Notes: generated from the sequence alone by a model not told the origin. A DNA stretch of 45,188 nucleotides from JAVDCA01 sp035293985 (GCA_035293985.1 DATGLS010000030.1:1-45188), one strand, 5' to 3'; shown: positions 16,449 through 24,885, counted from the first letter of the stretch. Numbers and translations: made by a program.

Positions 16449-17605
16449 ACGCCTCCCGGCGATGCGCCAAGCCGCTCGGCGACCCAATCGGTGATGTAGT
16501 CGACGATCAGCGAGCCGTTGTCGGCGCCGCAGTGCTCGGCGCCGCCGTCGGCGAGACTGAAGACCTTGAGCTCGCGGTCGGGGCTGTTGACGGCGGCGGC
16601 GTAGAGCTTTTCCGCATGCCAGAGCGGGATCTGGCGGTCGTTCTCGCCGTGCACGATCAGGAACGGGCAGGTGATGTTGGCGGCGGCCTTCTCGAGAGTC
16701 ATCTGCCGCGTCACCGCCAGCGTCTCCTCGTGGCTCTTGGTGCCGAACACCCATTGGCCATGCTCGGCATAGCCCGGCACCGACGGCTCGCCCGAGCCGC
16801 CGACGCGGGCCGCGAAGGCGACCCCGAAATCGAAAATCGCGCCCCAGGCGACGCAGCACTTGAAGCGCTTCTCGAAGGCCGCCGCACGCGGGGCGTAGTA
16901 ACCGCCGAGCGACAGCGCGACGATGCCGATGCGGTCGCGATCGACGTCGGCGCGCGTCTCGAGGTAGTCGACCGCGGCGGCGGCCGGCTTCTCGGTGTCG
17001 GGGCCGGAGGCGAGGCCGCGCAGGCGCAGCGCCTCGCCGACGCCGGGGTGATCGACGATCAGCAGCGAGATGCCGCGGCGGCGATATTCCTCGGCGGTCG
17101 CACCGTAGATCGTCTCCTTGGTGGCGTCGAAGCCGTCGAAATGCACCATGCAGGGCGCGCGGCCGGCGACGGGCGCCTTGACGAAGAAGGCCGGGAGCGA
17201 GGCCGCGCCGTACGGCACCTCGACGCGCTCGACCGGCTCGCGCCGCAGCCTGAGGCCGCGCTCGTAGAGCTCGATGCCGCGCTTGTAGGCGATCATCCGG
17301 CGCGGATCCTTGTGGCTCGGCATGCGCTCGGCCAGCAGATAGTAGAGCCCGGCGCGCATGTATTTGCGGCCGGCAGAAAGCGGATGGCCCTTCTGCGCGT
17401 CGCTATCGGCGAGCCGCTCGACCCGCTCGGCGAGCTTCATCCAACTTTCGAACCAGGCCATCTGCGCGGCCGGATCGTTCTTCCTCGCGGCGATCTCGCG
17501 CAACGGCCGGCAGGCCTCGTCGACCTCACCGATCATGCCGCCGCGCGACAGCGCGCCCATGACGGCGAGGCTCCAGGGATAGTTGTTGGGGAAATACTCG
17601 AACAT
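16445..17605 (-). CDS. Alpha/beta hydrolase (FrsA/DUF1100-like)
   Basis: A 386-residue protein. An all-helical N-terminal part (about 1-130) precedes an alpha/beta-hydrolase domain. Nucleophile Ser is in GIVALSLGGYYAPRAAAF, the acid Asp in VHGENDRQIP and the His in GGAEHCGAD. This layout resembles FrsA-like and 2,6-dihydroxypseudooxynicotine hydrolase-like enzymes, which cleave C-C or ester bonds, but the substrate cannot be inferred. Start is ATG 17605 (MFEYFPNNYPW). The stop lies inside the GTAGCCCGG palindrome. It sits between lptM and lysA, interrupting a usually tight order, so may be a later insertion. Confidence 0.82.
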   Translation of the reverse strand: MFEYFPNNYPWSLAVMGALSRGGMIGEVDEACRPLREIAARKNDPAAQMAWFESWMKLAERVERLADSDAQKGHPLSAGRKYMRAGLYYLLAERMPSHKDPRRMIAYKRGIELYERGLRLRREPVERVEVPYGAASLPAFFVKAPVAGRAPCMVHFDGFDATKETIYGATAEEYRRRGISLLIVDHPGVGEALRLRGLASGPDTEKPAAAAVDYLETRADVDRDRIGIVALSLGGYYAPRAAAFEKRFKCCVAWGAIFDFGVAFAARVGGSGEPSVPGYAEHGQWVFGTKSHEETLAVTRQMTLEKAAANITCPFLIVHGENDRQIPLWHAEKLYAAAVNSPDRELKVFSLADGGAEHCGADNGSLIVDYITDWVAERLGASPGGV

Positions 17606-17671
17606 CGGATCAGCTCGCGGCGGCGTGGGGCACAAATATCGCCGCGTCATGCCCGGCCATGACGAAACGAA

Positions 17672-17968
17672 TTACTTGATGAGGAAGTCGAGGAAGAAGC
17701 TGCGTTGCTGGGGCGGCGCGGCCGGGGTCGTCGATGGGGCCGCGGCGACGACGTTCTGCTGCGGGGTGCGGCGGAAACCGGGCGTATTAGGATCGTTGAT
17801 CTCGCCGAGCGAATGCTCGTCGGGCGCCGGCGGCGCAACCGCCGAGGCGGATGGCGGCGGATCGAGCATGCCTTTGCGCCCGCAGCCCGCGAGCGCACTC
17901 ACCAGCGCCGCAAGCACGGCCAAACGGGCGCCCAAACGGAGCAGCCGACGGTCAGCGATACGGGTCAA
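17672..17968 (-). CDS. lptM: LPS translocon maturation lipoprotein LptM (YifL-like)
   Basis: A 98-residue lipoprotein. The signal peptide ends in a lipobox SALAGC with C29 as the lipidated residue, followed at once by GRKGMLDPPP, the diagnostic C-G-x-K-G-x-L-x-x-P-P block of LptM/YifL. In E. coli LptM helps assemble the outer-membrane LptD complex. The remainder is Pro/Ala-rich and disordered, ending FFLDFLIK. I chose TTG 17968 because GGAGG lies 6 nt upstream; an ATG at 17995 would add nine residues but place that site inside the gene. Its position between argH and lysA is the usual one. Confidence 0.85.
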   Translation of the reverse strand: MTRIADRRLLRLGARLAVLAALVSALAGCGRKGMLDPPPSASAVAPPAPDEHSLGEINDPNTPGFRRTPQQNVVAAAPSTTPAAPPQQRSFFLDFLIK

Positions 17969-18102
17969 CACCACCCTCCCCCGGGTACACCCCATTCATA
18001 GCAGATCGCGCCGCAGAGGCCATCGTGCTCGCCACCCCGACTCACACGCGGCGAGATTTATAAACGATTTCAGCTTGTTGGATTTGTGGCGGGCTCAGCA
18101 GC

Positions 18103-18178
18103 GTAGGAGGGGCAAAGCGAAGCGTGCCCACCGTGGTATCAGCGTGGGCACGGCGCTGCGCGCCTTAGCCCACCCTAC
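18103..18178. repeat. Palindromic GTAGG/CCTAC repeat overlapping the argH stop
   Basis: The ends GTAGGAGGGGC and GCCCACCCTAC are inverted copies; inside, GTGCCCAC and GTGGGCAC are exact reverse complements, and GCGAAGC faces GCGCTGC. The TAG of argH (18175-18177) is the last part of the right end. This kind of element is frequent in alphaproteobacterial genomes. The gap 17969-18102 upstream of lptM shows nothing else. Confidence 0.78.
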
Positions 18179-19560
18179 CGCTGCTTCAGCCGCTTGAGCC
18201 AGTGCTTGGCCTGGGCCGCGACGTTCTTCGGCGCGGTACCACCGAGGCTTGCGCGGCTCGCGACCGAGCGCTCGACCGACAGCACCTTGAGAGCGTCCTT
18301 CGTGATCTTCGGCTCGATCGCCTGCATGGCGTCGAGCGGCAGCTGCTCCAGCGCGACGCCGCGCGCGTCGGCGGCCGCGACGATCCGCCCGGTCACGTGA
18401 TGGGCGTCGCGGAAGGGCATGTTCAGCTCCCGCACCAGCCAATCGGCGAGATCGGTCGCGGTCGAATGGCCGGCGCCGGCGGCGGCCTTCATGCGCGCCG
18501 CATCCGGCACCATGTCGCGCACCATGCCGGTCATGGCGGCAAGACAGAGCGAGAGATCGCCGAGCGCGTCGATCACGCCGGCTTTGTCCTCCTGCATGTC
18601 CTTCTGGTAGGCGAGCGGCAGGCCCTTCATCACGATCAGCAGCGCGTCGAGCGCGCCGATCAGCTTTCCGGCCTTGGCGCGCACGAGCTCCGCCGCATCC
18701 GGATTGCGCTTCTGCGGCATGATCGAGGAGCCGGTGGTGAATTTGTCGGTGAGCCGCAGGAATCCGACCAGCGGCGAGGTCCAGATCACGATCTCCTCGG
18801 CGAAGCGCGACAGGTGCACGGCCGCGATGGCGGCAGCGGAGAGCGCCTCCAGCGCGAAATCGCGGTCGGAGACGGCGTCGAGCGAGTTCGCGGCCGGCCG
18901 GTCGAAGCCGAGCTTCTTCGCCGTCATCGCCCGGTCGAGCCGGAACGAGGTGCCGGCCAGCGCGGCGGCGCCGAGCGGCGATTCGTTGAGGCGTTTCCTC
19001 GCGTCGGCGAGGCGGCCGCGGTCGCGCGCGGCCATCTCGACATAGGCGAGCAGATGGTGCCCGAACGTCACCGGCTGCGCAGTCTGCAGGTGGGTAAAGC
19101 CCGGCATCACGGTCGCGGCGTGGGCGAGCGCCTTCTCGGCGAGCGCGCGCTGGTAGTCGGCGAGCATCGGGTCGAGGGCGTCGATCTCGTCGCGCACCCA
19201 CAGCTTGAAATCGGTGGCGACCTGGTCGTTGCGCGAGCGCGCGGTGTGCAGGCGGCCGGCGGCCGGGCCGATCAGGTCGGCGAGGCGCGCCTCCACGTTC
19301 ATGTGGATGTCCTCGAGCGCGCGCTTGAACTTGAACCTGCCGGCCGCGATCTCTGACAGGATCGTGTCTAGACCGTGAACGATCTTTTTCGCATCCTGCG
19401 CCGAAATGATGCCTTGTTTCGCCAGCATCTCGGCGTGCGCTTTCGACGCGGCGATATCCTGGCGAAACATCTTGCGATCGACGTCGATCGAGGCGTTGAT
19501 CTCGGCCATCACGGCGTCGGGTTGCGCCGAAAACCTCCCACCCCACATCTTGTTGCTCAT
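18175..19560 (-). CDS. argH: Argininosuccinate lyase
   Basis: A 461-residue enzyme for the last step of arginine synthesis (argininosuccinate to arginine plus fumarate). It opens MSNKMWGGRFSAQPD. The fumarase/aspartase-superfamily signature GSSIMPQKRNPD lies at about 277-288 and supplies the catalytic Ser and Lys; TARSRNDQVATDF and PGFTHLQTAQPVTFGHHLL are further hallmark loops. Start is ATG 19560. The gene diverges from tlpA across 78 bp. The stop codon is provided by a palindromic repeat, though the C-terminus (AKHWLKRLKQR) looks complete. Confidence 0.97.
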   Translation of the reverse strand: MSNKMWGGRFSAQPDAVMAEINASIDVDRKMFRQDIAASKAHAEMLAKQGIISAQDAKKIVHGLDTILSEIAAGRFKFKRALEDIHMNVEARLADLIGPAAGRLHTARSRNDQVATDFKLWVRDEIDALDPMLADYQRALAEKALAHAATVMPGFTHLQTAQPVTFGHHLLAYVEMAARDRGRLADARKRLNESPLGAAALAGTSFRLDRAMTAKKLGFDRPAANSLDAVSDRDFALEALSAAAIAAVHLSRFAEEIVIWTSPLVGFLRLTDKFTTGSSIMPQKRNPDAAELVRAKAGKLIGALDALLIVMKGLPLAYQKDMQEDKAGVIDALGDLSLCLAAMTGMVRDMVPDAARMKAAAGAGHSTATDLADWLVRELNMPFRDAHHVTGRIVAAADARGVALEQLPLDAMQAIEPKITKDALKVLSVERSVASRASLGGTAPKNVAAQAKHWLKRLKQR

Positions 19561-19638
19561 GGTGATCCGATCGAGTGATCCGATGGTCGCAAGGTTGGGG
19601 GCGGGCTCGGAAGCGGAAAGTCCACGGTTCGTACGATC

Positions 19639-20298
19639 ATGACGGCTGACAACGAGGCGCCCGCAGCGCGCAAAAGGCACAGACGCCCGGTTCTGGCAGC
19701 GGTTTCGATCGCGGTGCTCGGACTCGCGGTATACGTGATTGCGGGCTACGCGCGCAATGGCGCGGGCACTGATCCAGCCTGCACGCAGGCCGCGGCGACG
19801 GCGAAGCGCCTCGCGCCGCTCGCCCGTGGCGAGGTGGCGGCGGTGAGTGTCGCCGACGATCCGCACGTCCTGCCGACACTGACGTTTCATGACGCGAGCG
19901 GCGCCGAGCGCCACCTCAGCGAATGGAAGGGCCGCGTGGTGCTGCTCAACCTGTGGGCGACCTGGTGCGTGCCGTGCCGCAAGGAGATGCCGGCGCTCGC
20001 CGCCCTCGAGCAGAAGCTCGGAGGCGACAATTTCCAGGTCGTCGCCGTCAATATCGATACGCGCGATCCCGACAAGCCGCAGGCCTGGCTCAAGAATGCC
20101 GGCGTGACCGGCCTTCCCTATTACGCCGATGCGAGCGCACGCGTCTTCCAGGAGCTCAAATCGATCGGCAAGGCGCTCGGCATGCCGACCTCGCTGCTGG
20201 TCGACGGCTCGGGCTGCGAGATCGCCTCGCTCGCCGGCCCCGCCGAATGGGCAAGTCCCGATGCGCTCGCGCTGGTGCAGGCGGCGCTGCAGAAATAG
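19639..20298 (+). CDS. tlpA: Membrane-anchored thiol:disulfide oxidoreductase TlpA
   Basis: A 219-residue protein. One N-terminal membrane helix (VLAAVSIAVLGLAVYVIAGY, about 18-37) anchors a periplasmic thioredoxin domain. The active site is W109-C-V-P-C113 within LWATWCVPCRKEMPAL; the cis-Pro region is GMPTSLLVDGSG. Two extra Cys (C48 and one near the C-terminus, SGCEIASL) match TlpA, which keeps copper-site cysteines of cytochrome oxidase assembly factors reduced in rhizobia. Divergent from argH, as in Bradyrhizobium. Confidence 0.92.
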   Translation: MTADNEAPAARKRHRRPVLAAVSIAVLGLAVYVIAGYARNGAGTDPACTQAAATAKRLAPLARGEVAAVSVADDPHVLPTLTFHDASGAERHLSEWKGRVVLLNLWATWCVPCRKEMPALAALEQKLGGDNFQVVAVNIDTRDPDKPQAWLKNAGVTGLPYYADASARVFQELKSIGKALGMPTSLLVDGSGCEIASLAGPAEWASPDALALVQAALQK

Positions 20299-20322
20299 CG
20301 CGTCGCAGTAGGCCGCTGCGCC

Positions 20323-20580
20323 TCAGGCGAGCCGGTCGACTTGCCGGCCCGAGGTCTGATCGGTCGTCGCTTGGGTCTGCGCCGCGGCCTGCACTGGATC
20401 GAGCGGCTGCTGCGGCTCGAGACCGTCGGCCTGCAGTCCGCTCTCGATCGCATCGATCAAGGTGCGGTTGGCGGGCGCGGGCTTCGCCTGCGGGACCTCC
20501 TGCACGTAATGCTGATAGGCGGCCGACCGCGCGCGGTAGACCGCATCGAGCCAGGCGGTGGTGAGGACGGCATTGTCCAT
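20323..20580 (-). CDS. Hypothetical small protein
   Basis: An 85-residue protein starting MDNAVLTTAWLDAVYRARSA; the C-terminal half is Gln/Pro/Thr-rich (LEPQQPLDPVQAAAQTQATT) and probably disordered. No signal peptide, membrane helix or known motif. I chose ATG 20580 because GAGG lies 8 nt upstream; ATG 20601 adds seven residues. It converges on tlpA. It could be a real small cytoplasmic protein; nothing in the context suggests a job. Confidence 0.55.
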   Translation of the reverse strand: MDNAVLTTAWLDAVYRARSAAYQHYVQEVPQAKPAPANRTLIDAIESGLQADGLEPQQPLDPVQAAAQTQATTDQTSGRQVDRLA

Positions 20581-20734
20581 CGCGGGAGCCTCGCGGGACA
20601 TACAATGCCAGGAGACGAGCGAAAGGTCCTGCCCGTCCGGACACCACCTGCGATCCGAGTCAAGAAAGCGTTAACGGCGCCGCTGCACCACGGCATGTCG
20701 GTAAAGTTTACGTAAGAGCCGGCGCCCCGGCCGA

Positions 20735-21358
20735 TCAGGTCGTGACGTTCACGGTCGGCGGCGCGTGCGGGATGATTTTGTCGAGGGTGGCCAGATAGCT
20801 GTCGATGCTGAAATTCTTGCCGGTCGGCGTCGCCGGGGCATTGCTGGTCGATACGCCGGTCGCGATGTTGTCGAGGTTGTTGAGGAACGACTGAAAGTTG
20901 AATGGCTTGGCGGTGCTGGTTGTGCCGGTAGACTGCGGATGGCCGTCGAGCGCCGCGAGCACCCCATCGATGTTCTTGAAGGCGAGGTTCTGGCCGGTCG
21001 CGGACGAGCTCTTGCTGCTGCTCGACGGCGATTTGGTGGTCGACGACGAGCTCGACGATGGCAGGTTGACGCCGAGGCGCTTGGCGGCCGCATCGGCGGC
21101 GTTGTTGACGGCGCCGCTGAGCTCGCTCGTCGTCGCCGTGCTCCAGGTGCTGGCGAAATTGGAGATCGCGTCGGAGAAGAAATTTATCGCATCCGAGGTC
21201 GATGCCGAGGTCGTGTCGGACCAGTCGGGCAAGCCGCTCGGCAGCCCGGTGCTGAGAGCCGCGGTCGTGCCGCCGAACGACGGGGTCGACGACTGCCAGC
21301 TCGGGGTGCTGAACAGCGAGCTCGAAGACAGGCCGCCGCCGCCACTGATGATCGACAT
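20735..21358 (-). CDS. Ser/Thr-rich protein with three short C-terminal repeats
   Basis: A 207-residue protein that I do not recognise. Residues 1-60 are Ser/Gly/Thr-rich, 100-120 almost pure Ser/Thr/Lys, and there is no Cys. The last third holds three degenerate repeats: GQNLAFKNIDGVLAALDG (122-139), AKPFNFQSFLNNLDNI (150-165) and GKNFSIDSYLATLDKI (180-195), spaced about 30 residues apart with the shared pattern (G/A)(K/Q)xF...L..LD.I. There is no N-terminal signal, but Ser/Gly-rich proteins of this type are sometimes exported by C-terminal signals. Start is ATG 21358 with GAGG 8 nt upstream. Neighbours do not suggest a role. Confidence 0.6.
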   Translation of the reverse strand: MSIISGGGGLSSSSLFSTPSWQSSTPSFGGTTAALSTGLPSGLPDWSDTTSASTSDAINFFSDAISNFASTWSTATTSELSGAVNNAADAAAKRLGVNLPSSSSSSTTKSPSSSSKSSSATGQNLAFKNIDGVLAALDGHPQSTGTTSTAKPFNFQSFLNNLDNIATGVSTSNAPATPTGKNFSIDSYLATLDKIIPHAPPTVNVTT

Positions 21359-21460
21359 GGTACGCGCCTCAAACCGCCGCCCGACGCGACGGTCGCGAAG
21401 CCCCTCGCTGTCGTTCTAGGCGGGGATCGTTAACGAAGCGTAATTGCGCGGGAACCGGCG

Positions 21461-22342
21461 TTAACGGGTCGGGATCGGCTTCTCGCCGCGATAATCGTAG
21501 AAGCCGCGCTGGGTCTTGCGTCCGAGCCAGCCGGCCTCGACGTATTTCACCAGCAGCGGACAGGGCCGGTACTTGGAGTCGGCGAGGCCTTCGTGCAGCA
21601 CCTGCATGACCGACAGGCAGGTATCGAGGCCGATGAAGTCGGCGAGCTCGAGCGGGCCCATCGGATGGTGGGCGCCGAGCTTCATCGCGGTGTCGATCGC
21701 CTCGACCGAGCCGACGCCTTCGTACAGCGTGTAGATCGCCTCGTTGATCATCGGCAGCAGGATGCGGTTGACGATGAAGGCGGGAAAATCCTCCGCCACC
21801 GCGGCCTTCTTGCCGAGCTTGTGGACGAACTCCTTGATCGTCTCGAAGGTCTTGTCCTCGGTCGCGATGCCGCGGATCAGCTCGACCAGCTCCATCACGG
21901 GCACCGGATTCATGAAATGGATGCCGATGAACTTCTCGGGCCGGTCGGTCGAGGCGGCGAGCCGCGTGATCGAGATCGACGAGGTGTTCGAGCCGACGAT
22001 CGCCCCCGGCTTGAGGACCGGGCAGAGCGCGGCGAAGATCTTGCGCTTCACCTCCTCCTTCTCGGTCGCCGCCTCGATGACGAGATCGGCGTCGCCGAGC
22101 GCCTCGAGCGTGTCCGCCGTGGTGATGTGCTTGAGCGCACCCTGGCGCTGCTCCTCGGTGATCAGATTGCGCTTCACCTGGCGCGCCAGATTGCCGTTGA
22201 TGGTGGCGAGGCCGGCCTTGATGCGGTCGGCGTTGATGTCGTTGATGCGCACGTCGAGTCCCGCGAGCGCGCACACATGGGCGATGCCGCTGCCCATCTG
22301 GCCCGCGCCGATCACGCCGACTTTGCGAATGCTGTGCGCCAT
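21461..22342 (-). CDS. 3-hydroxybutyryl-CoA dehydrogenase
   Basis: A 293-residue NAD(P)-dependent dehydrogenase converting 3-hydroxyacyl-CoA to acetoacyl-CoA or back. The N-terminal Rossmann motif is VGVIGAGQMGSGIAHV. The 3-hydroxyacyl-CoA dehydrogenase signature is visible in GIHFMNPVPVMELVELI and FPAFIVNRILLPMINEA; the catalytic His is the H of IHFMNP. The length suits the single-domain butyrate/PHB-type enzyme (Hbd/PaaH). Start is ATG 22342 with GGAACG 6 nt upstream. It follows etfA on the same strand, separated by the 130-bp heptamer array C. In the ethylmalonyl-CoA pathway such an enzyme would supply 3-hydroxybutyryl-CoA, a precursor of crotonyl-CoA. Confidence 0.93.
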   Translation of the reverse strand: MAHSIRKVGVIGAGQMGSGIAHVCALAGLDVRINDINADRIKAGLATINGNLARQVKRNLITEEQRQGALKHITTADTLEALGDADLVIEAATEKEEVKRKIFAALCPVLKPGAIVGSNTSSISITRLAASTDRPEKFIGIHFMNPVPVMELVELIRGIATEDKTFETIKEFVHKLGKKAAVAEDFPAFIVNRILLPMINEAIYTLYEGVGSVEAIDTAMKLGAHHPMGPLELADFIGLDTCLSVMQVLHEGLADSKYRPCPLLVKYVEAGWLGRKTQRGFYDYRGEKPIPTR

Positions 22343-22360
22343 CTGGTTCGTTCCACTCAC

Positions 22361-22490
22361 CAGGTTATCAGGGATCAGGTTATCAGTGATCAGGTAGCAG
22401 GTATCAGGATATCAGAAATCAGCTCGATCTGTTTCCTGATCCCTTCTTTCTGATCCCTGATCCCTGATCCCTGATCACTGATCCCTGATA
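22361..22490. repeat. Inverted heptamer array C (ATCAGGG units) between etfA and the dehydrogenase gene
   Basis: The left arm carries about eight CAGNNAT units (CAGGGAT, CAGTGAT, CAGGTAT, with occasional 8-nt steps). The right arm, read on the other strand, is ATCAGGG, ATCAGTG, ATCAGGG, ATCAGGG, ATCAGGG, ATCAGAA, AGAAGGG, ATCAGGA. The arms meet around CAGCTCGATCTG. Same plan as arrays A and B but with a different unit sequence. It lies inside a co-directional gene group, where it may attenuate transcription or protect the etfA end of the mRNA. Confidence 0.88.
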
Positions 22491-22491
22491 C

Positions 22492-23436
22492 TCACTTGCC
22501 GATCTTGCCGAGCTCGTCGGCGAGCTCGGGCAGCGCCTTGTAGAGGTCGGCGACGAGGCCGTAGTCGGCGACCTGGAAGATAGGCGCCTCCTCGTCCTTG
22601 TTGATCGCCACGATCACCTTCGAATCCTTCATGCCTGCGAGATGCTGGATCGCGCCCGAGATGCCGACCGCGATGTAGAGCTCGGGCGCCACAACCTTGC
22701 CGGTCTGCCCGACCTGCCAGTCGTTCGGCGCGTATCCGGCGTCGACCGCGGCGCGCGAGGCGCCCATCGCGGCGCCGAGCTTGTCCGCGACCGGCTCGAT
22801 GTACTTGGTGAAGTTCTCGCGGCTCTGCATGGCGCGGCCGCCGGAGATGATGATCTTCGCCGAGGTGAGCTCCGGGCGCTCGGACTTCGACAGCTCCTCG
22901 CCGACGAAGCTGGAGACGCCGGGATCGGCCGCGGCGGCGACCGCCTCGACCGAGGCCGAACCGCCCGCGCCCGCCGCCTGGAACGCGGTGGTGCGCACCG
23001 TGATGATCTTCTTGGCATCCTTCGAGCGCACGGTCTGCACCGCGTTGCCGGCGTAGATCAGCCGCTCGAAGGTATCGGGCGCGATCACCTTGGTGATGTC
23101 GGAGATCTGCATCACGTCGAGCAGCGCGGCGACGCGCGGCATGATGTTCTTGGCGTTGGTGGTCGAGGCGGCGACGATCGCGTCGTAGGCGGGAGCGAGC
23201 GCGACGATCAGCGCCGCGGTCGGCTCCGCCAGCATGTGCTCGTATGGCGCGGCGTCGGCGATCAGCACCTTGGCGACGCCGTCGAGCTTGGCGGCCGCAT
23301 CGGCGGCGGCGCGGCAGTCCTTGCCGGCGACCAGCACGTGCACGTCGCCGCCCAGCCCCTTGGCGGCGGTGAGCGCCTTCGCGGTCGCGTCCTTGAGCGT
23401 CTTGTTGTCGTGCTCGGCGATGAGAAGCGCGGTCAT
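22492..23436 (-). CDS. etfA: Electron transfer flavoprotein subunit alpha
   Basis: A 314-residue FAD-binding subunit of ETF, which takes electrons from acyl-CoA dehydrogenases and passes them to ETF:quinone oxidoreductase. The C-terminal FAD domain holds the family signature LYIAVGISGAIQHLAGMKDS and INKDEEAPIFQVADYGLV; IISGGRAMQSRENF precedes it. The ATG at 23436 overlaps the etfB stop by one base (TGATG), indicating translational coupling. Methylsuccinyl-CoA dehydrogenase, encoded 9 kb away, is one expected electron donor. Confidence 0.97.
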   Translation of the reverse strand: MTALLIAEHDNKTLKDATAKALTAAKGLGGDVHVLVAGKDCRAAADAAAKLDGVAKVLIADAAPYEHMLAEPTAALIVALAPAYDAIVAASTTNAKNIMPRVAALLDVMQISDITKVIAPDTFERLIYAGNAVQTVRSKDAKKIITVRTTAFQAAGAGGSASVEAVAAAADPGVSSFVGEELSKSERPELTSAKIIISGGRAMQSRENFTKYIEPVADKLGAAMGASRAAVDAGYAPNDWQVGQTGKVVAPELYIAVGISGAIQHLAGMKDSKVIVAINKDEEAPIFQVADYGLVADLYKALPELADELGKIGK

Positions 23437-24185
23437 CACAGGACCCCCGCTTCGTTCTTGAGCTTGGCGACGAGCTCGGCGACCGAGCCCACCTTGGCGC
23501 CCGCCTTGCGGCCGGGCGGCTCGGTGGTTTTCAAGACCTCGATGCGGGGCGCCGCGTCGACGCCGTAGTCGCTCGGGGATTTCTCGTCGATCGGCTTCTT
23601 CTTCGCCTTCATGATGTTCGGCAGGCTCGCATAGCGCGGCTCATTGAGCCGCAGATCCGTGGTTACGATCGCGGGCGCCTTGAGTTTCACGGTCTGCAAG
23701 CCGCCGTCGACCTCGCGCGTCACCGAGATGCTGTCGCCGTCGACCGTGAGCTTCGAGGCGAAAGTTCCCTGCGGCCAGCCGAGCAAGGCCGCGAGCATCT
23801 GGCCGGTCTGATTGCAGTCGTCGTCGATCGCCTGCTTGCCGAGGATGACGAGGCCCGGTTTTTCCGCCTCGACGATGCCCTTGAGGATCTTTGCCACCGC
23901 GAGTGGCTCGACGAGCTGGTCGACCTTCACCAGGATGCCACGGTCGGCCCCCATCGCGAGGGCGGTCCGGATCGTTTCCGTCGCCTGCTGCGGCCCGATC
24001 GAGACCGCGACGATCTCGGTTGCCTTGCCGGCCTCCTTGAGGCGGATCGCCTCTTCCACGCCGATCTCGTCGAACGGGTTCATCGACATCTTGACGTTGG
24101 TGAGCTCGACGCCGCTGCCGTCGCTCTTCACCCGGATTTTGACGTTGTAGTCGACCACCCGTTTGACCGGGACGAGAACCTTCAT
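23436..24185 (-). CDS. etfB: Electron transfer flavoprotein subunit beta
   Basis: A 249-residue AMP-binding ETF subunit. It opens MKVLVPVKRVVDYNVKIRVK; MSMNPFDEIGVEEAIRLKEAG, VILGKQAIDDDCNQTGQMLA and GGLQTVKLKAPAIVTTDLRL match the ETF-beta signatures, and the Lys-rich C-terminal arm is present. Start is ATG 24185 with GGAG 9 nt upstream. It has its own 115-bp upstream region containing the palindrome found also before ccr, mcd and ecm, so the etfBA unit has a private promoter although it follows the adenosyltransferase gene. Confidence 0.97.
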   Translation of the reverse strand: MKVLVPVKRVVDYNVKIRVKSDGSGVELTNVKMSMNPFDEIGVEEAIRLKEAGKATEIVAVSIGPQQATETIRTALAMGADRGILVKVDQLVEPLAVAKILKGIVEAEKPGLVILGKQAIDDDCNQTGQMLAALLGWPQGTFASKLTVDGDSISVTREVDGGLQTVKLKAPAIVTTDLRLNEPRYASLPNIMKAKKKPIDEKSPSDYGVDAAPRIEVLKTTEPPGRKAGAKVGSVAELVAKLKNEAGVL

Positions 24186-24242
24186 GCGCGTAAGCTCCTA
24201 CGGGGGCAGGAAAATTATGGCCGGCCGATCGGCCTGTCAACG

Positions 24243-24257
24243 TGCTGCATTGCAACA
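24243..24257. promoter_or_regulatory. Palindromic operator upstream of etfBA
   Basis: TGCTGCATTGCAACA has the core TGCA-N-TGCA with arms TGC/ACA. It differs from the ccr site by one base and lies 57 nt upstream of the etfB ATG. Part of a four-site set (24243, 32801, 35185, 37622). The binding protein is unknown. Confidence 0.65.
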
Positions 24258-24300
24258 AAGACGGGCTTGCCAATGGTAACAAGGATCCAACCGAGGCTTA

Positions 24301-24885
24301 TTAGCGATTCTGGCCCGGCACCCACAATATATCGTTGGCCCCCTTGCGGTTGAGGAAACGGCTGGCGACGAAGAGAAAGTCCGACAGCCGGTTGATGTAT
24401 TTGAGCGCCGCAGCCGACACCTCTTCGCCCGGCCTGTCGGCGAGCTCGACCATCAGCCGCTCGCCGCGCCGGCACACCGTGCGGGCAAGATGAAGATAGG
24501 CTGCGGCCGGCATACCGCCAGGCAGCACGAAAGAGCGCAGCGGGCTGAGCTCGGCATTGAGCGCGTCGATCTCCTGCTCGAGGCGCGTCACCTGCGCGTC
24601 GGTGACGGCGAGCCGCGCGCCGGCGGGACCTTTGCCTTTAGCATCTTGCGGCGTGCACAAATCGGCACCGAGATCGAACAAGTCGTTCTGGATGCGCGCC
24701 AGCATGGCGTCGACGGCCGGCTCCTCGGCCGTGTGCAGGCGCGCAATACCGAGGCAGGCGTTGAGCTCGTCGATCGTGCCATAGGCGGCGACGCGCGGAT
24801 CGTGCTTCTTGCGCCGCTCGCCGGTGCCGAGCGCGGTCGTGCCGTCGTCGCCGGTGCGCGTGTAGATGCGATTGAGGACGACCAT
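24301..24885 (-). CDS. Cob(I)alamin adenosyltransferase, PduO type
   Basis: A 194-residue enzyme making adenosylcobalamin from cob(I)alamin and ATP. The N-terminal ATP-binding motif is YTRTGDDGTTALGTGERRKKHD, then VAAYGTIDELNACLG; the C-terminal half has FVLPGG, ARTVCRRGER and YINRLSDFLFVASRFLN, all diagnostic of the PduO/MMAB family rather than CobA. Start is ATG 24885. Adenosylcobalamin is the cofactor of ethylmalonyl-CoA mutase, encoded in this window. The gene sits 12 nt after the HIG1-type small gene. Confidence 0.93.
   Translation of the reverse strand: MVVLNRIYTRTGDDGTTALGTGERRKKHDPRVAAYGTIDELNACLGIARLHTAEEPAVDAMLARIQNDLFDLGADLCTPQDAKGKGPAGARLAVTDAQVTRLEQEIDALNAELSPLRSFVLPGGMPAAAYLHLARTVCRRGERLMVELADRPGEEVSAAALKYINRLSDFLFVASRFLNRKGANDILWVPGQNR

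Noticed and set aside
12865..17662. Very long plus-strand open frames opposite DUF4175, lysA and the hydrolase
   Set aside because: They are antisense shadows caused by high GC; the minus-strand genes carry catalytic motifs and ribosome sites.
22361..22490. CRISPR-like array
   Set aside because: Units are 7 nt with no spacers and the arms are inverted; there are no cas genes.
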